Part shown: one piece after another, positions 20,710 through 29,490 of the stretch
How positions within the stretch are numbered: the stretch's first letter is position 1
Layout: every line of letters begins with the position of its first letter
NCBI RefSeq assembly: GCF_965227735.1
Contig: NZ_OZ245776.1
Span: 3,286,001-3,350,000, forward strand
Direction of reading: 5' to 3'
Source of the DNA: Larkinella sp965227735
GTDB lineage: Bacteria; Bacteroidota; Bacteroidia; Cytophagales; Spirosomataceae
Length of the DNA: 64,000 nucleotides
The notes under the pieces: model-generated
The model's database searches: none
What the model was told of the DNA's origin: nothing
What the model saw: the letters and a program-made list of their open reading frames with translations, nothing else
Made by a program: the position numbers and the translations under genes

Positions 20710-21423
20710 TTAATTGCCCGGCTTCACCTCCGCAACGACTTTGATCTTGTTGTAATACAAGGTCGTTAGTCCTTCGAAACCGGAATCCGTGCCGACCAGC
20801 AACCACAACTCCCCGGCGTCGTTGGTTTTGGCCGTAATCGGCTGTGCCGTGCTGCGCTGAATGAGTTTATACTGCGTTGCGTCATCGCCGGCACCGACGT
20901 TGCCCAACACCGGCACGGCATCGCTGCCCGTAGCCTGGTTGCCTTTGTCGATGTTCAGGCGGTAATCGTCGCCTTCCTTCACCTTCTTTGGTTCTGTGGC
21001 CAAAACTCCGGCTTTCAGGTAGACACTGCCCCCCGGCGAACCGCCGATCCCGACGCTGTTTGTGGCGTATTTCGACGCTAATTCTATCTCAAAATCGATC
21101 GAATACGTCTGATTTGGTTTCAAACCCGTCACTTTCTTTTTCAGAAACATGAACAGATCGTCGCTGCGGTTGTGGCCCGAAATCATGAACGACTTTTTGG
21201 AAACATCCAGCGGCTCGGGCAACGCCTTGTGGCCCGACTGAAACTCAATAATATCCTCCTGCGCCGTCGAATAATCTGTCACTTCGGCAACCCAGCCGTC
21301 GGTATTGGCCCGAAAATCAGAGTTGGTCAAGGTTACCGGCCCATTGGGATCCACTTCACTATCCTGACAAGCCGCGCCCATGAATAACCAGATGGCGGCA
21401 AACGTCCATTTTACAAACTTCAT
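20710..21423 (-). CDS. predicted lipoprotein, carbohydrate-binding-like beta protein
   Basis: The 237-residue product has a lipoprotein signal (FMGAACQDSE), so it is probably lipidated at Cys19 and tethered to a membrane. The mature part is likely all-beta: NTDGWVAEVTDYST near residue 40 and FEIELASKYATNSVG near 110 resemble a jelly-roll of the CBM type. Conserved-looking GIGGSPGGSVYLKAGV and ELWLLVGTDSGFEG stretches follow. No enzyme motif is visible. It precedes its own terminator and is transcribed in the same direction as the VWA gene at 21513, about 90 bp downstream of that gene. Confidence 0.7.
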   Translation of the reverse strand: MKFVKWTFAAIWLFMGAACQDSEVDPNGPVTLTNSDFRANTDGWVAEVTDYSTAQEDIIEFQSGHKALPEPLDVSKKSFMISGHNRSDDLFMFLKKKVTGLKPNQTYSIDFEIELASKYATNSVGIGGSPGGSVYLKAGVLATEPKKVKEGDDYRLNIDKGNQATGSDAVPVLGNVGAGDDATQYKLIQRSTAQPITAKTNDAGELWLLVGTDSGFEGLTTLYYNKIKVVAEVKPGN

Positions 21424-21512
21424 ACGGGTACTTTTTCGTGAAAAATAAACAAACGGTGTGATAGCTACCGGTTGAATGACCCCGGCTTGGAAGGCACCGT
21501 TGGAACGTTCGT

Positions 21513-23381
21513 TTATTTTTCGGCGGTTTTCTTCGCCACTTCCGACCCATTCGACAGAGAATGAGCCAGTTTCACCAGCCGAATAAATTCACTCCGGTAG
21601 CCTTCCGGGTCACGGCCCAGCGCCTGTTTTGCCAATGTTTCGACCTGATTATACTGCGCATTGCCCTTGAATTCCGAGTCCCGGAGCAGCAGCCCGAATT
21701 CGGCGACGGAAGCCGAAAACCGGAAGTCGGCGGAGGTGTTGCCCCACTTTTGCGGCTCGTACGTTACGACCTGTTTCATCAACTGGCTGGTTTCGTCATC
21801 CGGTTTTTTGTAGCGGATTTTCAGTGTCAGCAATTCATTCGGGTTGCCCGTCGAAGTTGCCTGCTGCCGGTATTTCAGTGGGTCCACTTTCTGCAAATAC
21901 CGGCTTTCGATGCCCGCCGGAATGATTTCGTATAAAGCCGTCACGGTGTGCCCCGATCCCATTTCACCGGCGTCTTTCTTGTCGTCGTGGAAATCTTCGT
22001 TGTTCAGCATCCGGTTTTCGTAGCCAATCAGCCGATAACCCTGTACCCGCGCCGGGTTGAATTCCAATTGGAGTTTCACGTCTTTCGCGACCGTGAAGAG
22101 CGTCCCCCCGAACTCTTTGCCAAACACCTTCTGTGCTTCCTGCAAATTGTCGATGTACGCGTAATTACCGTTGCCTTTGTCTGACAATACTTCCAGTTTG
22201 TTGTCTTTGTAGTTGCCCATTCCGAAACCCAGCACACTCAGAAAAACGCCCGACTTCCGCTTTTCCTCCACCAGCCGCTGCATGTCACCGTCGCTCGAAA
22301 CGCCCACGTTGAAATCGCCGTCGGTGGCCAGAATCACGCGGTTGTTGCCATCTTTTCGGAAATTTTCCTGCGCCACCTGATACGCCAGCCGGATGCCTTC
22401 GCCCCCCGCCGTGGAACCTCCCGCCGACAACTGACTGATCGCATCCTTGATTTTTTGCGGCTCATTGCCCGGCGTCGAAGGCAAAACCAGCCCGGCGGCT
22501 CCGGCATAGACGACAATCGCAACCCGATCCTGCGGACGAAGTTGATCGACCAGCAAGCCCAGGGCGGTTTTGACAAGCGGCAGTTTGTTGTTAGATTCCA
22601 TCGAACCCGATACGTCGATCAGAAAAACCAAATTGGAGGCAGGCAGGTTGCCGGTCGGAATGCTTTTGGCCTGTAACCCGATGCGGAGCAGTTGCAAACC
22701 CGGATTCCAGGGGGAGTCGGACAACTCGGTTTTAACCGCCACCGGATCAGTCCCGGTCGGTTGCGGATCGTCGTATTCGAAGTAATTGACCATTTCCTCG
22801 ATCCGGACGGCGTCTTTGGGCGGCAAGTTTCCGCCGTTCAAAAACCGCCGGATGTTGCCGTAAGCAGCCCGGTCTACATCGACCGAAAACGTGGTAACGG
22901 ACTGGCTCTGAGCCATTCGAAAGCCGGTTTCATCAATTTTGTTGTAATCTTCGGTGTTAAAAACAGGAACGACTACGTGTTCAACCGCGTAGGAAGTGGC
23001 CGACCGCATACCCACACCCATCGGCCTCGGCATACTTTGTTGATGAACCGTACCATATCCGACCACCACCGATTCCTGCAACCCCCGGACATCGGTATTC
23101 AGTTTGACATCGACAACGGTTTGCGTCGTAATTTTCACTTCGGCTCGCTGAAAACCGATCGAATTGAAGATCAGCAATTGGGGACCGTCCGGCACAGCGA
23201 TGGTGTAGCGGCCGTCGGCGTTGGTGGTTGTACCGGCCAGAGCGCCCCGGAAAGCGACATTCACGCCCGGCAGTGGCTGGTTCGTGAGGGCATCCGTCAC
23301 GCGGCCCGTAATGGTACGACTGGATCGAACGGTCGATACGAAAAGCAGTCCGAGCATCAGAATTGAAAAAATAGTGCGCAT
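21513..23381 (-). CDS. YfbK-like von Willebrand factor A domain protein with carboxypeptidase-regulatory-like N-terminus
   Basis: Start chosen at ATG 23379-23381, which gives a clean signal peptide (TIFSILMLGLLFVSTVRS); the frame is open 31 codons further but that part is not signal-like. The product of 622 residues has a carboxypeptidase-D-regulatory-like domain (RTITGRVTDALTNQPLPGVN), a VWA N-terminal extension (YGNIRRFLNGGNLPP), a VWA domain with an intact metal site FLIDVSGSM and a C-terminal DUF3520-like region. Members are periplasmic or lipid-attached with unknown ligands. The gene is divergent from an ECF sigma factor 111 bp away, suggesting shared control. Confidence 0.85.
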   Translation of the reverse strand: MRTIFSILMLGLLFVSTVRSSRTITGRVTDALTNQPLPGVNVAFRGALAGTTTNADGRYTIAVPDGPQLLIFNSIGFQRAEVKITTQTVVDVKLNTDVRGLQESVVVGYGTVHQQSMPRPMGVGMRSATSYAVEHVVVPVFNTEDYNKIDETGFRMAQSQSVTTFSVDVDRAAYGNIRRFLNGGNLPPKDAVRIEEMVNYFEYDDPQPTGTDPVAVKTELSDSPWNPGLQLLRIGLQAKSIPTGNLPASNLVFLIDVSGSMESNNKLPLVKTALGLLVDQLRPQDRVAIVVYAGAAGLVLPSTPGNEPQKIKDAISQLSAGGSTAGGEGIRLAYQVAQENFRKDGNNRVILATDGDFNVGVSSDGDMQRLVEEKRKSGVFLSVLGFGMGNYKDNKLEVLSDKGNGNYAYIDNLQEAQKVFGKEFGGTLFTVAKDVKLQLEFNPARVQGYRLIGYENRMLNNEDFHDDKKDAGEMGSGHTVTALYEIIPAGIESRYLQKVDPLKYRQQATSTGNPNELLTLKIRYKKPDDETSQLMKQVVTYEPQKWGNTSADFRFSASVAEFGLLLRDSEFKGNAQYNQVETLAKQALGRDPEGYRSEFIRLVKLAHSLSNGSEVAKKTAEK

Positions 23382-23492
23382 GGTCGTATGGAATTGAGGA
23401 GTCTTTTTTCTCCTATGGATGCAAACCGGTTTTGAATTCCATACGGCACCGAAACTTTTTTTTGTAAGTTGCATAGCAGCCGTATCCAGCGT

Positions 23493-24083
23493 ATGTTTTT
23501 CAGGCAGTTCCGAAAACCCAAACCCGTTACCGACGCAGACTACCTTTCGGCTTATAAAACTACGGGCGACCTGGAACTGCTTGGGGCATTGTATGAACGG
23601 TATATGGACCTGGTGTATGCGGTGTGTTACAAGTACTTGCGCGACGAAGACGAAAGCAAAGACGCGGTGATGCAGTTATTTGAACAACTGATTACGGATT
23701 TGCGGAAATACGAGATTCAGAACTTTAAAAGCTGGCTTCATTCAACCGCTCGGAACCACTGCCTGATGCACTTGCGGCAACGGAAAATGATCGCGGGGGA
23801 GGTGAATGACGAGACCGAAAGCAGGGCGATGCCGCTGACGGTTTGGCCGGAAACCGACGGTCTGGAACTGGAAACGAAGTTGAACCAACTGGACGATTGC
23901 CTGAAAACGCTGTCGGAGGAACAACGCACCAGCATTTCCCTGTTTTATCTGAACCAGAAAACCTATGCCGACATTGCCGAACTGACCGGCTACGATCCCA
24001 AGCACGTGAAAAGCCATCTGCAAAATGGCCGACGAAACCTGAAAATCTGCCTGGACCGGAACACCGACGCAACCCATGACTGA
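23493..24083 (+). CDS. ECF-type RNA polymerase sigma factor
   Basis: Start chosen at ATG 23493 (MFFRQFRKPKPV). The 196-residue product has sigma region 2 near residues 35-100 (LYERYMDLVYAVCYKYLRDE, then SWLHSTARNHCLMHLRQRK) and region 4 near 125-185 (LSEEQRTSISLFYLNQ, YADIAELTGYDPKHVKSHL). It should direct RNA polymerase to an extracytoplasmic-stress-type regulon. Its 3' end overlaps the next gene by 8 bp, so the two are translationally coupled, the usual arrangement for an ECF factor and its membrane regulator. Confidence 0.9.
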   Translation: MFFRQFRKPKPVTDADYLSAYKTTGDLELLGALYERYMDLVYAVCYKYLRDEDESKDAVMQLFEQLITDLRKYEIQNFKSWLHSTARNHCLMHLRQRKMIAGEVNDETESRAMPLTVWPETDGLELETKLNQLDDCLKTLSEEQRTSISLFYLNQKTYADIAELTGYDPKHVKSHLQNGRRNLKICLDRNTDATHD

Positions 24084-25284
24084 TGCCAACCGACATAACG
24101 ACCTCCTGACCGCCGACGACCTGCGCAACTACCGGGCCGGTACGCTTTCTGCGGCCGACCAGCACCGGGTGGAACGGCTGTTGCTGGAAAATCCGCTGTA
24201 TGCCGACGCGCTGGAAGGGCTGGAAACCGCTGAACAGGAAGGCGTTGCGCTCAGTACGGCGTCGAATGCGTTGCGCAAACGGTTGCAAAACCGCATAGGC
24301 GACCCAAAAATCCGGCGATGGCCGGTTTGGATCCCGGCGGCCGCGGCTTCGGTGGTGCTGGCGTTGAGCATTGGGCTATATTTTCAGTTTCAGGAAAAAC
24401 CAGAATCCGAGAAGGCGATTAGTCTGCCAGCACCAGAAATTTCAGCGTCAGAAGAGACCGCTTCGCCAGTCTTTCCTACCGAAATCCCTCGTTCGGAACG
24501 GATTGCGAAAAAGGTTGTGCCGCCGAAACCTGCACTGGCAGCCCCAAAAGTGGCACAGAACCCTCCCAAAGACAGCCTGATTTTTCCGAAGAATTATTTA
24601 ATTGCCTCTTCGTCAGAACGGAGGGCAGCACCCGGATCGTTTCGTTCAGCATCCGAAGAAATCGTGGTTTACAACACGGCTGGTCTTGATAATCCGGGAT
24701 TGAGCGGTCAAGTGACGGACGAAGCGAACCAACCCCTGGCGGGTGTTTCGATTGTTGCCAAAAATGCCCGACGTAGCAGCAGTAGCGATTCGTTGGGACG
24801 GTTCCGGTTGGGGAATGTCGAGAAAAATGATTCCTTACAAATCATGTCCGTCGGTTTTGAAACGCAAACCGTTCGGGTTGCTGACCTTGAAACCACCAAA
24901 ATCCAGCTAAAACCGGATTCAAGGGCCCTGTCAGAAGTCGTTGCAATCGGATATGGTCAACATACGCCTGCAGCGAGACGGGTATCCTCGCTGGCCCTGG
25001 CGAACTCTGGCGCACCCTCCGCCCCGGCCAACTTCAAAACCTATCTCGAAGAAAACCGCCGGATGCCGCCCGAAGCAAAGGCGAAAAACATTGTCGGCAC
25101 GGTTCGAGTCCGGTTTCAGGTCGCTGCCGACGGTTCGGTCAGCCAGTTCACGATTGTGCAATCGCTCGGGTACGGCTGCGATGCAGAAGCCATTCGACTC
25201 ATCCGCGAAGGCCCGCGCTGGAAACCGGCTTTCCGGAATGGCCAACCATTCATCCAGTTTGTGGAACAGGACATTGCGTTCTGA
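24076..25284 (+). CDS. anti-sigma-like membrane protein with carboxypeptidase-regulatory-like and TonB C-terminal domains
   Basis: The 402-residue product has an N-terminal cytoplasmic region (DDLRNYRAGTLSAADQHRVE) like Bacteroidota anti-sigma starts, a single membrane segment near residues 77-98 (VWIPAAAASVVLALSIGLYF), a Pro/Glu-rich spacer, a carboxypeptidase-D-like beta domain (LSGQVTDEANQPLAGVSI) near 210-285 and a TonB C-terminal domain near 310-402 (KNIVGTVRVRFQVAADGSV). It overlaps the sigma gene by 8 bp. It probably restrains the sigma factor and senses or transmits envelope signals; whether it also energises an outer-membrane transporter is unknown. Confidence 0.8.
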   Translation: MTDANRHNDLLTADDLRNYRAGTLSAADQHRVERLLLENPLYADALEGLETAEQEGVALSTASNALRKRLQNRIGDPKIRRWPVWIPAAAASVVLALSIGLYFQFQEKPESEKAISLPAPEISASEETASPVFPTEIPRSERIAKKVVPPKPALAAPKVAQNPPKDSLIFPKNYLIASSSERRAAPGSFRSASEEIVVYNTAGLDNPGLSGQVTDEANQPLAGVSIVAKNARRSSSSDSLGRFRLGNVEKNDSLQIMSVGFETQTVRVADLETTKIQLKPDSRALSEVVAIGYGQHTPAARRVSSLALANSGAPSAPANFKTYLEENRRMPPEAKAKNIVGTVRVRFQVAADGSVSQFTIVQSLGYGCDAEAIRLIREGPRWKPAFRNGQPFIQFVEQDIAF

Positions 25285-25379
25285 AACCGTCTAACCGTCA
25301 GGGCTGTTTTCGGCGAAAATTCCCGGTAACTTGCCGGACTGATGTTCTACCCAAACCGGTCATCTGCTTCGGAAAAGAC

Positions 25380-26969
25380 ATGCTTCAATCCAAAAAAAAG
25401 GCACAACTACAGGAGACCCACGGCAAACCCAAATCAGAGTCGTTCGAATTTTTCAGGATTGAGCAATTCTTCGCCAACCGACCGAAAGAAAGCACGGATC
25501 ACCTCATTTCCGACAAAACCTATCAGGATCTGGATTTTGACGAGGTCTTCATGTTCGTAGACCGGACGGTTTCGAAAGTGGGCCAGCAATATTTATACGC
25601 CAGGCTGCGAACCATCGATTTTTTAGAGGCTAAAAACCAGTCCTTCGAACGTCTCATCAAAACCTTTCAGGACGATGGCAGATTACGGGAAGATGCGGGA
25701 ATTCAGCTCGCCAGTCTTTCGCACCAGAACGCCTATTACATTCCGTCGTTGTTTTTAAAATCCCATCTTCAGCCTCCAGACTGGTTTTGGGTGGTGAAGG
25801 TGCTGCCCTTTATCAGCGTTTTTCTACTGTTGCTGCTTCCTTTTTACCCGCCCGCATTTCTGTGGTTATTTGGCATTCTGGCGATTAATTATGCCATTCA
25901 TTACTGGAACAAAAACAATGTATACCAGTACATTGCCTCCATTCCGCAACTGCTTCGTTTGAACCAGGTTGCGAAAGAACTGCGCCAGCATGAAGCCTTA
26001 AAACCGGAAACCGACCACGTCAATCAGGCGATTGAAATCCTCGATGAAATGGGCTATTCGATGTCTTTTTTCAAACTGGAGTCCAAATTGCAGAGCGAAG
26101 TGGGTATGATCGTGGAAGTGCTTACGGAACTTTTCAAAGCCCTATTTCTCATCGAACCGCTGTTGCTGTTTCGGGTTCTCCACCAAATCGACGCGAAAAG
26201 GGCGCAGATCGACGCGGTTTTTCAGTACGTCGGCAGGATCGATACGGCCCTATCCATTGCCTCGCTGCGGAAAGGTGTAACGCACTATTGCCAGCCGGAA
26301 ATCACGGAAAAAGCGAAAAAACTCAGTGCGACGGATTTGTATCATCCGCTGATTCCCAATCCCGTTGCAAATTCCATTACCCTCGTCGATAAATCGGTTT
26401 TGCTGACGGGGTCGAACATGTCGGGAAAAACCACCTTTATCCGAACGATCGGGATCAATTGCATTTTGGCCCAAACCATTCATACTTGTTTCGCCAGGGA
26501 ATTCAAGCTCCCGCCGATGCGCGTTTTGTCCGCCATTCGCATCGCCGACGATCTGCTCAGCGAAAAGAGTTATTATTTCGAGGAAGTGCTGACCATCAAA
26601 GGGATGATTGACGAAAGCCAATCTGAAATCCAAACCTTATTTCTGCTGGATGAACTTTTCAAAGGAACCAATACCGTCGAGCGAATCGCGGCCGGAAAAG
26701 CCGTGCTGACGTATCTGAACAAAGGGCCACACCTGGTTTTTGTTTCTACGCACGACATCGAACTCACTGATTATCTAAAAGATACGTTTGATTTATACCA
26801 CTTTACCGAAATCGTGGAAGAAGACCGGATCGCTTTTGATTTCAAGCTCCGGGAAGGCAATCTCAAGACCCGGAACGCCATTCGGATTCTGGAACTGAAT
26901 GCCTACCCGGCGGAGGTGATTCGCGAAGCCAATGCTTTATCGGAGAAAATGAGCAATGTGAATGGCTGA
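25380..26969 (+). CDS. membrane-associated MutS-family ATPase
   Basis: The 529-residue protein keeps the MutS core and ATPase: Walker A LTGSNMSGKTTF near residue 342, signature LSEKSYYFEEVL near 390, Walker B TLFLLDELFKGTNT near 418 and the STHD loop near 457. It lacks the mismatch-recognition domain I of MutS1. Unusually, a strongly hydrophobic stretch of about 45 residues (LPFISVFLLLLLPFYPPAFL) near 140-180 interrupts the lever region, predicting membrane anchoring. It is therefore unlikely to be the replicative repair MutS; its real job is unknown. Confidence 0.8.
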   Translation: MLQSKKKAQLQETHGKPKSESFEFFRIEQFFANRPKESTDHLISDKTYQDLDFDEVFMFVDRTVSKVGQQYLYARLRTIDFLEAKNQSFERLIKTFQDDGRLREDAGIQLASLSHQNAYYIPSLFLKSHLQPPDWFWVVKVLPFISVFLLLLLPFYPPAFLWLFGILAINYAIHYWNKNNVYQYIASIPQLLRLNQVAKELRQHEALKPETDHVNQAIEILDEMGYSMSFFKLESKLQSEVGMIVEVLTELFKALFLIEPLLLFRVLHQIDAKRAQIDAVFQYVGRIDTALSIASLRKGVTHYCQPEITEKAKKLSATDLYHPLIPNPVANSITLVDKSVLLTGSNMSGKTTFIRTIGINCILAQTIHTCFAREFKLPPMRVLSAIRIADDLLSEKSYYFEEVLTIKGMIDESQSEIQTLFLLDELFKGTNTVERIAAGKAVLTYLNKGPHLVFVSTHDIELTDYLKDTFDLYHFTEIVEEDRIAFDFKLREGNLKTRNAIRILELNAYPAEVIREANALSEKMSNVNG

Positions 26970-27074
26970 AATCCGTTGCCTTTTAAAAGCACTGCCAAAA
27001 CCGGGACAACCAATGGCTCGTTTTCGTTCAGTGGATTCGGTCTTTTTAAAGCAGCACCGTTTTACGGAAACCTT

Positions 27075-27082
27075 TATCTTTG
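27075..27082 (+). promoter_or_regulatory. Bacteroidota -7 promoter element
   Basis: TATCTTTG at 27075-27082 matches TAnnTTTG exactly. No good -33 partner is seen. It implies a transcription start near 27090, which rules out the far-upstream open-frame start at 26976 for the gene that follows. Confidence 0.55.
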
Positions 27083-27179
27083 CGCCCTTCGAAAAAATGT
27101 CAAACATTTAATGACAGGAACAGTTGTAATGAATGCAAATCAAACTCACCTCACGCGAATGAATCGATTACATTGCACA

Positions 27180-27818
27180 ATGAAAAGAAGTATAGTATTG
27201 GGAATGATGTTATTAGTAGCCAGCTCGTCTACCCTGCTGGCCCAGCAACGCTGGAGTGCCGGCCCCCGTCTGGGCGTCAATATCTCGAGCCTGTACGGCA
27301 AGAGCAGTTATTACAATGCCAAAGTCGGTTTAGTGGCGGGTGGCTTTGTCAGCTACAGTTCGATCAATCACTTTGGTATTTCGGCAGACGTTCTGTATTC
27401 GCAACGGGGTGGTAAATACGATCAACCCAGCGACCGAAGCAGCCATACGCAGTACCTCAACTATCTGGAGATTCCGGTGGTTGCCCGGTATTATCTGAAC
27501 CTGAGCGGCAATTTCCGCCCTAATCTGTTCATCGGGCCCTCTTTAGGCATTTTGCTGAACTCCAAGCGCACGGATTCTATTTACCAGGGGCAGTCCTTCC
27601 CTGATGCGAAAACCGATGAAGAATTTGAACCCCTCGACCTGGGTGGAACGGCTGGTTTTCAGGCTAATTTTAAAGTCAAAAATCGCCAGCGTTTCCTGAT
27701 CGATGCGCGGTATACCCTCGGCCTTACGAACGTCAGAACGAACCCATCGCCCTGGCTCGGTAATTCAACCGTGTCACTCACCCTCGGTTACAGCTTCGGC
27801 ATTGGCCGAAACTATTAA
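27180..27818 (+). CDS. outer-membrane beta-barrel protein (PorT-like family)
   Basis: Start chosen at ATG 27180 (MKRSIVLGMMLLVASSS), which gives a clear signal peptide ending LLAQQ and fits the promoter at 27075; the frame is open to 26976 but that stretch is not protein-like. The 212-residue product has alternating beta-strands ending in aromatic residues (SAGPRLGVNISSLYG, GISADVLYSQRGGKY, LEIPVVARYYLNL) and a terminal strand SLTLGYSFGIGRNY, typical of an 8-stranded outer-membrane barrel. Ligand or role unknown. Confidence 0.8.
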   Translation: MKRSIVLGMMLLVASSSTLLAQQRWSAGPRLGVNISSLYGKSSYYNAKVGLVAGGFVSYSSINHFGISADVLYSQRGGKYDQPSDRSSHTQYLNYLEIPVVARYYLNLSGNFRPNLFIGPSLGILLNSKRTDSIYQGQSFPDAKTDEEFEPLDLGGTAGFQANFKVKNRQRFLIDARYTLGLTNVRTNPSPWLGNSTVSLTLGYSFGIGRNY

Positions 27819-27827
27819 CATGTATTT

Positions 27828-27961
27828 CAGACTTTCGCTTTCTGCCCCTAAATCCCCTAAAGGGGACTTTAGCATCCGGATTAAGCTGCCGTACAAGTCC
27901 CCTTTAGGGGATTTAGGGGCAGAAAGCGAAAGTGTAACAAAATTATCAGACATAAGTCCTA
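27828..27961. mobile_element. MITE-like inverted-repeat element, copy 2
   Basis: Perfect 39-bp inverted arms (27831-27869 and 27895-27933) around a 25-bp centre carry the same GCCCCTAAATCCCCTAAA core as the copy at 19763-19893, in opposite orientation. It is followed by the shared tail GTCTGATAATT (complement) and AAGTCCTA at 27954-27961. It lies between convergent genes and may also act as a transcription barrier. Confidence 0.65.
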
Positions 27962-27975
27962 CGTAGATACGTATA

Positions 27976-29472
27976 TCACTGTCCGTATAACGCTTTCGAA
28001 GCGGCTTCGTATTTATCACCGGCAACCCATTGGGGCCGGGCGGGTTTGTTGGCAATCAACCGGGCGGCATACGAAAAGGCTTGGCTGAACTTGAGCAAAT
28101 ACCCGAAATCAATTGTTTCCGGGTTGTCAGCCGCCTGGTGGTAATACTTCATAAGTTCCTCATCAAACTTCTTGAAACCGGCCGAGAACGTCGGGGCCGG
28201 GATTCCTTTCACCGCAAAATTGACGTTATCAGAGCGATCGAACAGATTTTGTTCGGGAGCTGGATCGGCAAAAACGCTCAATCCTAAGGCTTTGCCGGCG
28301 GTTTCTATCTCGGTTTTTGCGCCCGTTCGCTCCAGACCAACCACTGAAATGAGCGTGGTGTCGTTATAACCTGCGCCGTCGCTGTTCAGGTTAAAAATCG
28401 TTTGTTTCAACGGAATCAGCGGGTGTTCGGCGTAATACCGACTGCCCAGTAACCCCATTTCTTCGGCCGTTAAGGCCAGAATCAGAATCGACCGTTTGGG
28501 CCGTTGCGCCTGCAAGGCCTTCGCCGACGCCAACAATGCCACGGTTCCGAAGGCGTTGTCGCGCGCGCCGTTGAAGATGCTATCGGCCGGCGTATACGGC
28601 TGACCGCCTTGCTTGCCAATGCCCACATGATCGAAATGGGCCGACAGTAACACGTATTCGTCCTTCAGTTTCGGGTCGCTTCCTTCGATAACCCCCGCCA
28701 CATTCACCGCATTGACAAGCTGCTGCGAACGACCCGACGTCTGAACCGTCACCGTTTGAGCGGCATCTTTCAGTCCGGCCAACTGGTTTTTTCCGTTATC
28801 GACCCAAAGGTGCAACAGCGTCGGCAATTCGGTGGACGTGGCCAGCGTCATTTGCTCACCCTGAAACGCCCGGGTTACAATCGGCCACGGATACGTTCCG
28901 CTCGTGTAGAGTTCAATCAGCCCAGCGGCTCCTTTCTCGGCCGCTAGTTTCCGCTTCTGTTCTGAAGCCGCCAGCAAGCCCCGGTTGGTGGTAACTTCGG
29001 GCGAACCGACCTGAGCCACCACGATTTTCCCCCGCACGTCACGCCCGTTGTAGCCATCGGCGGTTTCCGTCAGACCATAGCCGACGTATACGGTTTCCGC
29101 TTTCAAATTCGTCTCCTTTCCACCGATCACCACAAACTGTTTTCCCGCTTGCAGCGAATCGTTGCCGATTTGCAGTTTGGCGTAAGCAGCCGGTTTTGAC
29201 CGGAGAAAGGGCACTTTCTGAAAATAATCCGCTTGCCCGGCCACCGGTTTTAGCCCCAGCGTCCGAAATTGTTCGGCAATGTAGCGGGCGGCCACAAAAT
29301 TGCCCGGATCGCCCGTCCGGCGGCCCTGGAGTTCGTCGGCGGCCAGAAAGCGCATGTGCGCTTCGAGTTCGGTGCGACTGAGTTTGGATTCGGGAAGTTT
29401 GGCTACCGGCTGCGCCACCGCCAGGGCGGAAAGGAAAAAACCGGTTAACAAAAAGCCGTACGATTTCTGCAT
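27976..29472 (-). CDS. secreted M28 family zinc metallopeptidase with PA domain
   Basis: The 498-residue product has a signal peptide (GFLLTGFFLSALAVAQ), a protease-associated insert near 110-250 (GRDVRGKIVVAQVG) and the M28 co-catalytic zinc set: SAHFDHVG, GARDNAFG, TAEEMGLLGS, NLNSDG and a late YYHQAAD histidine. It is predicted to be a periplasmic or extracellular aminopeptidase. It begins 18 bp after fadB ends and is probably co-transcribed with fadA-fadB, an odd pairing of exopeptidase and beta-oxidation. Confidence 0.9.
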   Translation of the reverse strand: MQKSYGFLLTGFFLSALAVAQPVAKLPESKLSRTELEAHMRFLAADELQGRRTGDPGNFVAARYIAEQFRTLGLKPVAGQADYFQKVPFLRSKPAAYAKLQIGNDSLQAGKQFVVIGGKETNLKAETVYVGYGLTETADGYNGRDVRGKIVVAQVGSPEVTTNRGLLAASEQKRKLAAEKGAAGLIELYTSGTYPWPIVTRAFQGEQMTLATSTELPTLLHLWVDNGKNQLAGLKDAAQTVTVQTSGRSQQLVNAVNVAGVIEGSDPKLKDEYVLLSAHFDHVGIGKQGGQPYTPADSIFNGARDNAFGTVALLASAKALQAQRPKRSILILALTAEEMGLLGSRYYAEHPLIPLKQTIFNLNSDGAGYNDTTLISVVGLERTGAKTEIETAGKALGLSVFADPAPEQNLFDRSDNVNFAVKGIPAPTFSAGFKKFDEELMKYYHQAADNPETIDFGYLLKFSQAFSYAARLIANKPARPQWVAGDKYEAASKALYGQ

Positions 29473-29490
29473 GATTGTGAAGTGTATAAT

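Noticed and set aside
25342..25560. 72-codon frame starting just before the MutS-like gene
   Set aside because: It overlaps the conserved MutS-like gene in another frame and has an unnatural Ser/Asn/Arg-rich composition.
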